Positions 1 through 5,922 of a stretch of 8,712 nucleotides of DNA are shown here, one piece after another. Each line of letters starts with the position of its first letter. Position 1 is the first letter of the stretch. A model generated the notes under the pieces. It was not told where the DNA came from. It did not search any database and was given only the letters and a program-made list of their open reading frames with translations. The translations under genes and the position numbers were made by a program. This stretch comes from Chloroflexota bacterium (GTDB lineage Bacteria; Chloroflexota; Limnocylindria; Limnocylindrales; CSP1-4), in contig JACDAH010000456.1 in NCBI GenBank assembly GCA_013695505.1, forward strand, positions 1-8,712. Reading direction: 5' to 3'.

Positions 1-43
1 GAGGATCATCGCCTGCCCAGCGATGGTGCGCATCCCGCGAACG

Positions 44-72
44 GACGATCCCCGGGGAACCGATGGATCGTC
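44..72. repeat. 8-bp inverted repeat upstream of the HhH-GPD gene
   Basis: GACGATCC (44-51) and GGATCGTC (65-72) are perfect inverted arms around a 13-base spacer. It lies about 40 bases upstream of the gene start and just before the candidate promoter. It could be an operator, or a hairpin belonging to whatever gene lies off the left edge. There is no T-tract, so it is not an obvious intrinsic terminator. Confidence 0.35.
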
Positions 73-99
73 GGGCTGGTCGATCCGGCCGGGCCGTCC

Positions 100-105
100 T
101 ACCAT
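100..105 (+). promoter_or_regulatory. Candidate -10 box (TACCAT) for a leaderless HhH-GPD transcript
   Basis: TACCAT fits the TANNNT -10 pattern and ends exactly 6 bases before the ATG at 112, placing transcription start at or next to the start codon. No purine-rich ribosome binding site lies between. The -35 region (about 77-82) is a poor match to TTGACA. Confidence 0.4.
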
Positions 106-111
106 CCGCGC

Positions 112-687
112 ATGACCACCACCTCCACCGACCGACTCCCCTTCACCGGCAACGACGAGGCAGACCGGCTTCTCGTCAGCGATCCGCTCGCCCTGCTGAT
201 CGGGTTCGAGCTCGCCCAGCAGGTACCGCTCCAGAAGGCGTTCTCTGGCCCGCTCGAGCTGAGCCGGCGGATCGGCGGCCTCGATGCGAAGCGAATCGCG
301 ACGATGGACAAGGAAGCGCTCGAGACCGTGTTCCGGACGCCTCCCGCGCTCCACCGCTTCCCGAACGCCATGGCGACGAAGGTTCGCGACCTCGCCGCAT
401 ACCTCGTCGAGCGATATGACGGCGATGCCTCGCGGATCTGGCGCGAAGCCCGTGATGGCGCCGACCTCCATGCCCGGCTCCGCGACGTGCCGGGATTCGG
501 GCCGATGAAGGCCGAGACCCTCGTCGCGATCCTGGGCAAGCAGCTCGGGCTTGCGCCGGCCGGCTGGGAGGCATTCGTGCCCGACCACATGACGCTCGGC
601 GACGTCGACGGGCCCGAAGCCCTCCGGCGCTATCAGGATTGGAAGAAGGGGATGAAGGCGGCGAAGCGGGCGGCAGCCGGCGGCTGA
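112..687 (+). CDS. HhH-GPD family base-excision DNA repair-like protein
   Basis: The 191-residue protein resembles the small uncharacterised HhH-GPD family (TIGR03252 type), relatives of EndoIII/AlkA DNA glycosylases that excise damaged bases. Seen: the N-terminal family signature QQVPLQKAFSGP (residues 37-48), and a helix-hairpin-helix with the glycine-rich turn VPGFGPMKAETL (126-137), the expected contact with the DNA backbone. A lysine (K133) follows the hairpin turn, but I cannot assign it as a catalytic residue. The usual GPD aspartate is not obvious; PDHMTLGDVD (157-166) occupies roughly that place. The C-terminus is a short Lys/Ala-rich tail. The start at 112 is supported by a TACCAT box ending 6 bases upstream, which suggests a leaderless message; no Shine-Dalgarno is seen. 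The gene converges on the DUF4112 gene with only 9 bases between stops. The family is clear; the lesion and enzymatic activity are unknown. Confidence 0.9.
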   Translation: MTTTSTDRLPFTGNDEADRLLVSDPLALLIGFELAQQVPLQKAFSGPLELSRRIGGLDAKRIATMDKEALETVFRTPPALHRFPNAMATKVRDLAAYLVERYDGDASRIWREARDGADLHARLRDVPGFGPMKAETLVAILGKQLGLAPAGWEAFVPDHMTLGDVDGPEALRRYQDWKKGMKAAKRAAAGG

Positions 688-696
688 GCGGACCTC

Positions 697-1248
697 TTAT
701 GGGGCCTGAATCTCGATCGAGAGCAGCCAGCCGACCGCGGACACGACCAGCCAGATCAACCCCACGACGATCGCCACGAGTCCGATCAGGATCATCCGGT
801 CGTTCCGCGTCGATGCGCCGGGATCGAGGGCATGGCGCCGGAACAGCGCGAGATTTCGCGTATTCGAACGTGACACCACGTCGAACAGGTCGCCGACCAG
901 CGGCACGGCGCCGAGCACGAGATCGACGAGGCTGTTGAGGACCATCCGGGTGAGAACGACCCGTGGCAGACCGAAGCGGGCGGCCTCGGCGATCAGCCAG
1001 AAGCCGACGACGCCCGACACCGCGTCGCCGGCGACCGGGATGAGGCCGATGAGCGGATCCAGCCCGATCCGGATGTTGGTCCCGGGCACGACGACGAGAT
1101 CGTCGAGCACCCGTGAGACCGCCGAAAACCGACGCTCGAATGCGTGGAACTGTTCGGATCTCGCGTCTCCGAGGACCTCGCCCCGGACCCGCCGGACCGG
1201 TCCCGGGTCGGCCTCAGAGGGTGGTCGCGTTGAACGTGTCGCAGTCAT
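697..1248 (-). CDS. DUF4112 domain membrane protein
   Basis: This 183-residue protein matches the DUF4112 family, whose function is unknown. Seen: the signature PGTNIRIGLDPLIGLIPVAGD (55-75, within a hydrophobic stretch), then NSLVDLVLGAVPLVGDLFDV (105-124) and NTRNLALFRRH (129-139), all in the family's normal order. A hydrophobic C-terminal segment (about 153-178) should cross the membrane. I chose the ATG at 1248 rather than the in-frame ATG at 1341, because the extra 31 residues are Ser/Arg/Ala-rich and are encoded inside the upstream peptidase gene. Even so, the gene overlaps the end of the peptidase gene by 35 bases on the same strand, implying an operon and probably translational coupling. 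No convincing ribosome binding site precedes 1248. Confidence 0.85.
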   Translation of the reverse strand: MTATRSTRPPSEADPGPVRRVRGEVLGDARSEQFHAFERRFSAVSRVLDDLVVVPGTNIRIGLDPLIGLIPVAGDAVSGVVGFWLIAEAARFGLPRVVLTRMVLNSLVDLVLGAVPLVGDLFDVVSRSNTRNLALFRRHALDPGASTRNDRMILIGLVAIVVGLIWLVVSAVGWLLSIEIQAP

Positions 1249-2083
1249 CGGGTTTGCCCGACTGGTAGCCGGTCGTGAACCAGCGGACGCGCTGCTCCGA
1301 CGTGCCGTGACTGAAGCTGTCGGGATCGACGCCACCGCCACTCGACTGCTGGATGTGGTCGTCGCCGACCGCCGTGGCCGCCGCGTCGGCCGCCTGGATC
1401 TGTTCGGCCGTCAGCGGCTGGATGAAGCCGGTCGACTGGGCATGGTTGGCCCACACGCCCGCATAGCAGTCAGCCTGGAGCTCGGTCCGGACCGACTGCC
1501 CGGTCGCTCCCGCGTCGCCGCCGGGCTTGAGGGCGCCGAGCACGTCCTGGACGTGATGGCCGTACTCATGGGCGACCACGTAGGCGCGGGCGAACGGCGC
1601 GTCCTTTGCCCCGAACCGCTGCTCGAGCTCCTTGAAGAATCCCAGGTCCAGATAGACGTTCGTGTCGACCGGGCAGTAGAACGGCCCCGTCGATGACGTC
1701 GCCGAGCCGCACCCGGTGTTGATCCCGTCGCTGAAGATGACCGTCTCGGCATGCTTGTACTTCGGGACCGCGCTCGTCCAGTACTTCTCGATGCTGTTGA
1801 CGTAGCCGACGATCTGGCACTCCTCGCCCTTGTTGGCGTCGGTGCCGGTTTTGCACTCCGCGAGGGCGGAGCTGTTGGGGCCGTTCGTGTCCGGTCCGGT
1901 CCCGCCGCCGCCGCCGCCGTTGAGAAGCGCGCCGGGATCGCCACCGAGCAGCACGTAGACGATGGCGATCACGAGGCCGAGGCCGCCGCCACCGACTGCG
2001 AGGCCACCGCCCCGACCGACGGATCGGCCGCGGGCGTCGGTGACAGCGCTGGGATCGAGTTGGGCGTTTGGATCGAATGTCAT
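1214..2083 (-). CDS. ypfJ: YpfJ-type neutral zinc metallopeptidase, membrane anchored
   Basis: The 289-residue protein belongs to the putative neutral zinc metallopeptidase family (Pfam Zn_peptidase, PF04228; E. coli YpfJ). Seen: a cytoplasmic N-terminus, a glycine-rich stretch leading into one membrane segment (about 31-47), a Gly/Thr/Pro-rich linker (51-70), then the catalytic domain. The zinc motif HEYGH sits at 172-176, with the family's downstream TELQADCYAGVWAN (200-213) likely supplying another ligand, and SHGTSEQRVRWF (258-269) near the end. Several cysteines (77, 89, 125, 137, 206, 281) may form disulfides outside the membrane. The ATG at 2083 is fixed by a strong GGAGGT site 8 bases upstream; the frame is open to 2365, but that extension has no family character. 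It is first in a two-gene unit with DUF4112. The substrate is not known. Confidence 0.93.
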   Translation of the reverse strand: MTFDPNAQLDPSAVTDARGRSVGRGGGLAVGGGGLGLVIAIVYVLLGGDPGALLNGGGGGGTGPDTNGPNSSALAECKTGTDANKGEECQIVGYVNSIEKYWTSAVPKYKHAETVIFSDGINTGCGSATSSTGPFYCPVDTNVYLDLGFFKELEQRFGAKDAPFARAYVVAHEYGHHVQDVLGALKPGGDAGATGQSVRTELQADCYAGVWANHAQSTGFIQPLTAEQIQAADAAATAVGDDHIQQSSGGGVDPDSFSHGTSEQRVRWFTTGYQSGKPDDCDTFNATTL

Positions 2084-2091
2084 GTGGGGAG

Positions 2092-2097
2092 ACCTCC
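2092..2097 (-). promoter_or_regulatory. Ribosome binding site GGAGGT for the metallopeptidase
   Basis: GGAGGT on the minus strand lies 8 bases before the ATG at 2083. It decides the start in favour of 2083 over the longer open frame that begins at 2365. Confidence 0.8.
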
Positions 2098-2250
2098 GGG
2101 CACTGGGGAACCGCTGGAGTTGTAGCCGATGGTGGGCCCCAGCCGCCCTTCGGCCGCTCGGCAGGCCGTGGCAATCGCATTGCGGCTCTTCTCGTTCCGT
2201 GCCTCGGCGACGCTTCTCCGAGGTCTCGGCCCTTCCATCTCGGTTCGATC

Positions 2251-2280
2251 CTGACACGTTCTGGCAGGTATCTCTGGCAT
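2251..2280 (+). promoter_or_regulatory. Weak candidate promoter for the small protein gene
   Basis: CTGACA (2251-2256, one mismatch to TTGACA) is followed after 18 bases by TGGCAT (2275-2280, only three matches to TATAAT). It would give a leader of roughly 45 bases before the gene at 2334. The rest of the 2084-2333 region holds short imperfect inverted repeats (for example GCAAT/ATTGC at 2171-2183 and CCTCGG/CCGAGG at 2202-2223) but no gene that I can support. Confidence 0.2.
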
Positions 2281-2333
2281 GCTCCCGGAGTGACCAAAAC
2301 GGCCAGCGCAGACAGCCAGCGACGAGGTGCGGA

Positions 2334-2522
2334 ATGTTCCAGTCAGAGACCATGATGCGAGCCATCCACGCCGAGCGGGTGCGCGATCTCGAGCGCGCGG
2401 CACGCGATCATCGGCTGCTCGCCGCGAAGAACGAGACGACGACTCCGCGCCAGGTTCCGATCCGCCCGGCAGTCGCCACGCCACAGCCGACCCACGGCGG
2501 GTCGGCCGGGCAGCCCGCCTAG
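2334..2522 (+). CDS. Small hypothetical protein, 62 residues
   Basis: I do not recognise a named family. The 62-residue product begins MFQSETMMRAIHAERVRD, followed by a charged, probably helical stretch with regularly spaced Arg, Glu and Ala (about residues 8-31), then a Thr/Pro/Gly-rich and likely disordered tail. This layout recalls short Arg-rich proteins common in actinobacterial and Chloroflexota genomes, but that is inference. The start at 2334 is supported by GAGGTG at 2324-2329, 4 bases upstream; the alternative ATGs at 2352 and 2355 lack such a site. The stop TAG (2520-2522) overlaps the stop of the convergent WYL regulator in a shared CTAG. The regulator's coding region does not run opposite this gene, so it is not a simple shadow. 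Confidence 0.55.
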   Translation: MFQSETMMRAIHAERVRDLERAARDHRLLAAKNETTTPRQVPIRPAVATPQPTHGGSAGQPA

Positions 2523-3556
2523 CTCCGGACGCGAGTCGGCATGGCCGCGGACGGCCGGTCGACTTCGGACGGCGCGGCGCCGGAACGAGCGGGCGCTTCG
2601 TAATGCGACGCGACCCGCCTGGCCTGGGCGGCGATTCTCTCGCGCAGCTCGAGCGGCTCGAGCAACTCGCAATCGGGACCGACCGCGAGGACCTGGGACG
2701 CGGCCTCGTTCGGCCAGTCGAACTGCAACCGGACGCGGAACCAACCGTCCGGATCTGGCTCGTCGAGCCGGACGAGCGTCTTGAACGGCCGATCGCCGAT
2801 CACGTCGTGGAGCCGCGGAAGGCGCTCTCCGGCGATCCGCAGGACGATTGTGATCCGCGGCGTGTCGCGCTCATAGGCGGAGCTCGATTCGCTCCAGAAG
2901 GCCGCCAGGTCGAAATCGGCGGGCCGCTCGAACTTCTCGTCGAGCGTGGTCACCGTTGCAACGCGCGACACGCGGTAGGTGCGTGGCTGACCGTCGGCGC
3001 CGGCCACGAGGTACCAGACGCCGGCCTTGAGGACGACCCCGAGTGGCTCGAGGATCCGATCGACCGTCTTGTCGCCGCGGTCATAGGCGATCTGGACGCG
3101 CTGGCTCTCCCAGACCGCCTCCGAGAGCGGCCCCAGGAGCGGCACCGGCTCGTCCGCGTGATACCAGGCAGCCGCGTCGAGGTGGAATCGCTCCACCAGC
3201 CGTGATGCGCGCACCCGGAGCTCGACGGGAAGCGCTGCGAGGACCTTGAGCTGAGCGGCCGCGACCACTGTTCCGAGACCCAGCTCGGCGGCCGGTCCGG
3301 GCAGCCCCGACAGGAAGAGCGCCTCGGCTTCGTCGGCCGTCATTCCGGTCAGGCGGGTCCGATATCCGTCGACGAGGCGGATCCCGCCGTGCGGTCCGCG
3401 ATCGGCGTAGATCGGCACGCCGGACGCGCTGAGGGCATCGACGTCGCGATGGATCGTACGGACCGATACCTCGAGCTCATGGGCCAGCTCCGCCGCGGTC
3501 TGGCCACCACGCGACTGGAGCAGGAGGAGGAGCGAAACGAGTCGGGAGGCACGCAT
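2519..3556 (-). CDS. HTH and WYL-domain transcriptional regulator (YafY/DeoR-like)
   Basis: The 345-residue protein has the standard three-part layout of WYL regulators. An N-terminal winged helix-turn-helix (about 3-60) includes TAAELAHELEVSVRTIHRDV (20-39). A WYL domain (about 140-205) includes EPLGVVLKAGVWYLVAG (170-186) and RTYRVSRV (192-199). A C-terminal WCX-type domain follows (about 233-317). The last 28 residues are Ala/Pro/Arg-rich and probably disordered. WYL domains are thought to sense nucleic acid or nucleotide ligands and switch DNA binding; some repress and some activate. The start at 3556 has no clear ribosome binding site, but a TATCCT box lies 9 bases upstream. It is downstream of the PAC2 gene on the same strand with a 66-base gap, so it could be read from its own promoter, from PAC2, or both. 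Its target is unknown. Confidence 0.93.
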   Translation of the reverse strand: MRASRLVSLLLLLQSRGGQTAAELAHELEVSVRTIHRDVDALSASGVPIYADRGPHGGIRLVDGYRTRLTGMTADEAEALFLSGLPGPAAELGLGTVVAAAQLKVLAALPVELRVRASRLVERFHLDAAAWYHADEPVPLLGPLSEAVWESQRVQIAYDRGDKTVDRILEPLGVVLKAGVWYLVAGADGQPRTYRVSRVATVTTLDEKFERPADFDLAAFWSESSSAYERDTPRITIVLRIAGERLPRLHDVIGDRPFKTLVRLDEPDPDGWFRVRLQFDWPNEAASQVLAVGPDCELLEPLELRERIAAQARRVASHYEAPARSGAAPSEVDRPSAAMPTRVRS

Positions 3557-3565
3557 CGTCGGCCG

Positions 3566-3595
3566 AGGATACCGAATCGTGACAGGTTTTGTCGC
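3566..3595 (-). promoter_or_regulatory. Candidate WYL regulator promoter with overlapping inverted repeat
   Basis: On the minus strand GCGACA (3590-3595; ends like TTGACA) and TATCCT (3566-3571) are 18 bases apart, and TATCCT ends 9 bases before the ATG. An inverted repeat GACA-N5-TGTC (3581-3593) overlaps the -35 element and the spacer, where a repressor would block polymerase. Autoregulation by the WYL protein is a reasonable but untested reading. Confidence 0.4.
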
Positions 3596-3622
3596 CTATC
3601 TGGTCGGGGTATCCATCGGCTG

Positions 3623-4468
3623 TCAGCGAGCGGGGCCGGTCCCCTGGTCGCGGAGGAACTGCTCGATCTCGGAGATCAGGTCGTCACCGGCCGGCAGCCG
3701 CTGTTCGTCGACCATTCCCTCGAGCCGCTCGACGTACACCCGTGTGTTGTCATCCGACGAGGTGACCACATCAAGGCGGGCACGGAGCTGCTCCGACTCC
3801 TCGTCGAGCGCCCCGCTGTCGAGCGTCATCTCGAGGTGGCGGGCGACGGCCTGGTGGAGAGCCAGCGCCGCCGGCGCATACGGACCGCTGACGTAGTGGG
3901 GGACCTGGGCGAAGTACCCGACCGCGGCGATCCCGGCCTCGGACGCGCGCATCTCGAGGACGCTCACGAGCGCGGCCGGTACGCGCAGCAGGCCCATTGG
4001 GCCGGGCCGAATGTCCCCCCGAAGCAGGCCCGGCTCGGACGCGGTCCCGAGGATCGGCACGGCCCGGGTATGGGGCACGGCCGCCGGGATCGCGCCGATG
4101 CTGATCCACTCAACGACGCCGAGTGCCTTGGCCGCCTCGACCACTGCGTCGGCCAGCCGGGGCCAGCGGTAATCGGGCTCGGGCCCGGTCAGGATCAGGA
4201 CATCGCGGTCGTCATTGCGGACCAGCCGGAGCTGGAACTCGGGCCACGACAGCTCCGCGAGACGGCCGTCCTCGATGTCGAGCGTCGGGCGCCGGGCCCG
4301 ATAGTCGAAGAGCCGATCCGCGTCGAATGTGGCGACGACCTCGCCGCCGGCGGCAATGAGCGCTGCAGCGGTCGTCGCCGCGCTTCCGGCGTCGACCCAG
4401 CCGTCGAGCGCGACGATCAGGGCGGGGCGCTTGAGCGGGCCGGGATCCTCGAGTCGGTACAGGGCCAC
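3623..4468 (-). CDS. PAC2 family protein (proteasome assembly chaperone-like)
   Basis: The 281-residue protein fits the PAC2 family (PF09754), named for eukaryotic proteasome assembly chaperone 2 and common in archaea, Actinobacteria and some Chloroflexota. Seen: the N-terminal signature ALIVALDGWVDAGSAATTA (16-34), a middle segment IGAIPAAVPHTRAVPILGTA (124-143), and VGYFAQVPHYVSGPYAPAAL (183-202), followed by a charged helical C-terminus (about 212-275) with coiled-coil character. The biochemical role in bacteria is not settled. I chose the GTG at 4468, because family similarity begins there and a TATCCT box ends 6 bases upstream. The frame is open to an ATG at 4621, but the added 51 residues are Arg/Ser/Pro-rich with no family resemblance. 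No proteasome subunit gene is present in the window. Confidence 0.88.
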   Translation of the reverse strand: MALYRLEDPGPLKRPALIVALDGWVDAGSAATTAAALIAAGGEVVATFDADRLFDYRARRPTLDIEDGRLAELSWPEFQLRLVRNDDRDVLILTGPEPDYRWPRLADAVVEAAKALGVVEWISIGAIPAAVPHTRAVPILGTASEPGLLRGDIRPGPMGLLRVPAALVSVLEMRASEAGIAAVGYFAQVPHYVSGPYAPAALALHQAVARHLEMTLDSGALDEESEQLRARLDVVTSSDDNTRVYVERLEGMVDEQRLPAGDDLISEIEQFLRDQGTGPAR

Positions 4469-4474
4469 CGAGAC

Positions 4475-4503
4475 AGGATAGGGGTCCGGAGGCGTGATGC
4501 CGA
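4475..4503 (-). promoter_or_regulatory. Candidate promoter for a leaderless PAC2 transcript
   Basis: Minus-strand TCGGCA (4498-4503; four of six matches to TTGACA), a 17-base spacer and TATCCT (4475-4480) end 6 bases before the GTG at 4468. No ribosome binding site lies in between, so transcription would start at or next to the start codon. Confidence 0.4.
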
Positions 4504-4645
4504 GGAGCCGTCCGGCAACGCGCGAAGGAGAGCTCGGCCGGCCCGCTCCCGCCGCGCGTACGCAAACCGCCCTGCGCGACGGCCGGTGCATCACGCGGGA
4601 CGGCGCTGCGCTGCCCCGCACGGATACGCGACCGTCAACACGCCG

Positions 4646-4660
4646 GCCGGACGATCCGGC
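4646..4660. promoter_or_regulatory. Inverted repeat GCCGGA-CGA-TCCGGC, candidate operator
   Basis: Six-base perfect arms around three bases, in the divergent region between PAC2 and the GcvT-like gene. GC-rich sequence makes such repeats fairly common by chance. It is listed because a second palindrome follows about four helical turns later. Confidence 0.3.
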
Positions 4661-4689
4661 AAGGGACCGCGAACGCGGCCCTGATCGGC

Positions 4690-4702
4690 CGGTGGTCCAC
4701 CG
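4690..4702. promoter_or_regulatory. Palindrome CGGTGG-T-CCACCG, candidate operator
   Basis: A 13-base palindrome with a single central base, ending 20 bases before the GcvT-like start. The single-base centre is too tight for an RNA hairpin loop at full pairing, so a protein binding site is the likelier role if it has one. Its centre is 43 bases from that of the palindrome at 4646-4660. No convincing -10/-35 pair for the operon was found in the region. Confidence 0.35.
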
Positions 4703-4712
4703 ACCTTCCAGC

Positions 4713-4718
4713 GAGGGG
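4713..4718 (+). promoter_or_regulatory. Ribosome binding site GAGGGG for the GcvT-like gene
   Basis: GAGGGG ends 4 bases before the ATG at 4723 and supports that start. Confidence 0.65.
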
Positions 4719-4722
4719 CTCG

Positions 4723-5922
4723 ATGATCCGCACGACCCCGTTTCACGAGCGAACCGCCGCGGCCAACGTCTCCGGGCTCTGGGAGCACTGGTCGGGCTAC
4801 CTGGTCGCCCGGAAGTACGACCAGTCCGAGAAGTTCGAGTACTTTGCGATCCGCAACAGCGCCGGGCTGTTCGACTCGTCGCCGCTCTACAAGTACCGGA
4901 TCCACGGACCGGACGCCGAGGCGTTTCTCGCCGGCGCCCTCGCCCGCGACGTTCGGACCTGCGCGGTCGGTCACGGCCAGTACACGGCCTGGCTCGACGA
5001 CCGCGGATACGTCGTGGAGGACGGCGTCATCTTCCGCAACGCCGTCGATGACTATCTCCTGACCTCGGCCGAGCCGAACTTCGCCTACTTCGATGCCCTG
5101 ATCGGCCGGGCGCGGGTGACGATCGAGGACGTCAGCGAAGCCTCGGCGGTCCTCTCGATCCAGGGCCCCAAGTCGCGCGAGATCCTCGCCTGCCTCGCGC
5201 CAGAGGTCGCGGGCCTGCCGTATTTCGGGCTGACAGCCGCGACGATCGGCGGCGCCGACGTCACGATCTCGCGAACCGGCTTCACCGGTGATCTTGGCTA
5301 CGAGATCTGGGTGCCAGGCGACCAGGCGCTCGCCGTCTGGGATGCGGTGACCGAGGCGTCCGAGGGGCGGGGCGTGCTCCCGATCGGCTCGATCGCGCTC
5401 GACATGGCCCGGATCGAGGCCGGCCTGCTGCTCCTCGACGTCGACTTCCAATCGAGCCGGTTCGCCTGGACGGACGCCCATCGATCGACCCTGATCGAGC
5501 TCGGGCTCGGCTGGATGGTCCGGGACCTCGCCGCCGACGGCCGGGCGTTCATCGGCCGAGCGGCCATCGAGCGCGAGCTGCGCGACAGGACGTCGCGCTG
5601 GAAGTTGACGGGGCTGGTCTTCGATTGGCGGGACTACGATCGGCACTTCGACGAGGCCGGGCTCATCCCACCCAAGGATCACACGCCGATCGACGCCGAG
5701 TACTACATCTACGACGACAGCGGAAATCAGCTGGGCTACGCCACCAGCCAGATGTACTCGCCGATGCTCCAGCGCCATATCGCCCTCGCCCGCGTCCCGC
5801 TCGATCTCGCCAAGCCCGGGACGCGGGTCAAGATGGAGCTCGCGGTCAGTCATCGCTACGAATACTTCGACGCAGTCGTCACCCGCCTGCCGCTCTACAA
5901 CCCCGATCGGAGGACCGCCTGA
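4723..5922 (+). CDS. GcvT/aminomethyltransferase-family protein, likely folate-dependent
   Basis: The 399-residue protein belongs to the GcvT superfamily, which includes glycine cleavage T-protein, the DMSP demethylase DmdA and the O-demethylases LigM/DesA. Members move methyl or methylene groups to tetrahydrofolate. Seen: an N-terminal folate-binding domain with NSAGLFDSS (45-53), GQYTAWLDDRGYVVEDGVIF (85-104), IQGPKSRE (146-153) and the hallmark SRTGFTGDLGYEIWVP (183-198), then DMARIEAGLLLL (227-238) and a C-terminal barrel (about 295-388) with LGYATSQMYSPML (337-349). Differences from canonical T-protein: ED at 99-100 where T-proteins usually have DD, and TGD (188-190) where TGE is usual. 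No lipoyl H-protein or glycine dehydrogenase gene is nearby, so true glycine cleavage is unlikely. The stop overlaps the start of the next gene (TGATG), implying one operon. The substrate is unknown. Confidence 0.92.
   Translation: MIRTTPFHERTAAANVSGLWEHWSGYLVARKYDQSEKFEYFAIRNSAGLFDSSPLYKYRIHGPDAEAFLAGALARDVRTCAVGHGQYTAWLDDRGYVVEDGVIFRNAVDDYLLTSAEPNFAYFDALIGRARVTIEDVSEASAVLSIQGPKSREILACLAPEVAGLPYFGLTAATIGGADVTISRTGFTGDLGYEIWVPGDQALAVWDAVTEASEGRGVLPIGSIALDMARIEAGLLLLDVDFQSSRFAWTDAHRSTLIELGLGWMVRDLAADGRAFIGRAAIERELRDRTSRWKLTGLVFDWRDYDRHFDEAGLIPPKDHTPIDAEYYIYDDSGNQLGYATSQMYSPMLQRHIALARVPLDLAKPGTRVKMELAVSHRYEYFDAVVTRLPLYNPDRRTA
5909..5913 (+). promoter_or_regulatory. Ribosome binding site GGAGG for the FAD oxidoreductase
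   Basis: GGAGG lies 8 bases before the ATG at 5922, inside the last codons of the GcvT-like gene. It fixes the oxidoreductase start at 5922 although the frame is open from 5625. Confidence 0.8.

Noticed and set aside
1..33. Possible start of a minus-strand gene at 33 (MRTIAGQAMIL), running off the left edge
   Set aside because: Only 11 codons are visible, with no clear ribosome binding site or -10 box. A divergent neighbour is possible but cannot be supported.
674..686. Small hairpin CAGCC-GGC-GGCTG over the HhH-GPD stop codon as a terminator
   Set aside because: Five pairs with a three-base loop and no T-tract, within repeat-prone GC-rich codons. Too weak to call.
4469..4621. N-terminal extension of the PAC2 protein to the ATG at 4621
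   Set aside because: The added residues are Arg/Ser/Pro-rich without family similarity, and the GTG at 4468 has a well-placed -10 box.
3389..4684. 431-codon plus-strand frame across the WYL start and PAC2 gene
   Set aside because: It spans two well-supported minus-strand genes and has a charged, motif-free shadow composition.
4591..5853. 420-codon open frame on the minus strand opposite the GcvT-like gene
   Set aside because: No recognisable motif, and it lies fully antisense to a gene with strong GcvT signatures.
4723..5922. Assignment as glycine cleavage T-protein (gcvT)
   Set aside because: The fold matches, but signature residues differ and no glycine cleavage partner is nearby. A specific symbol would overstate it.
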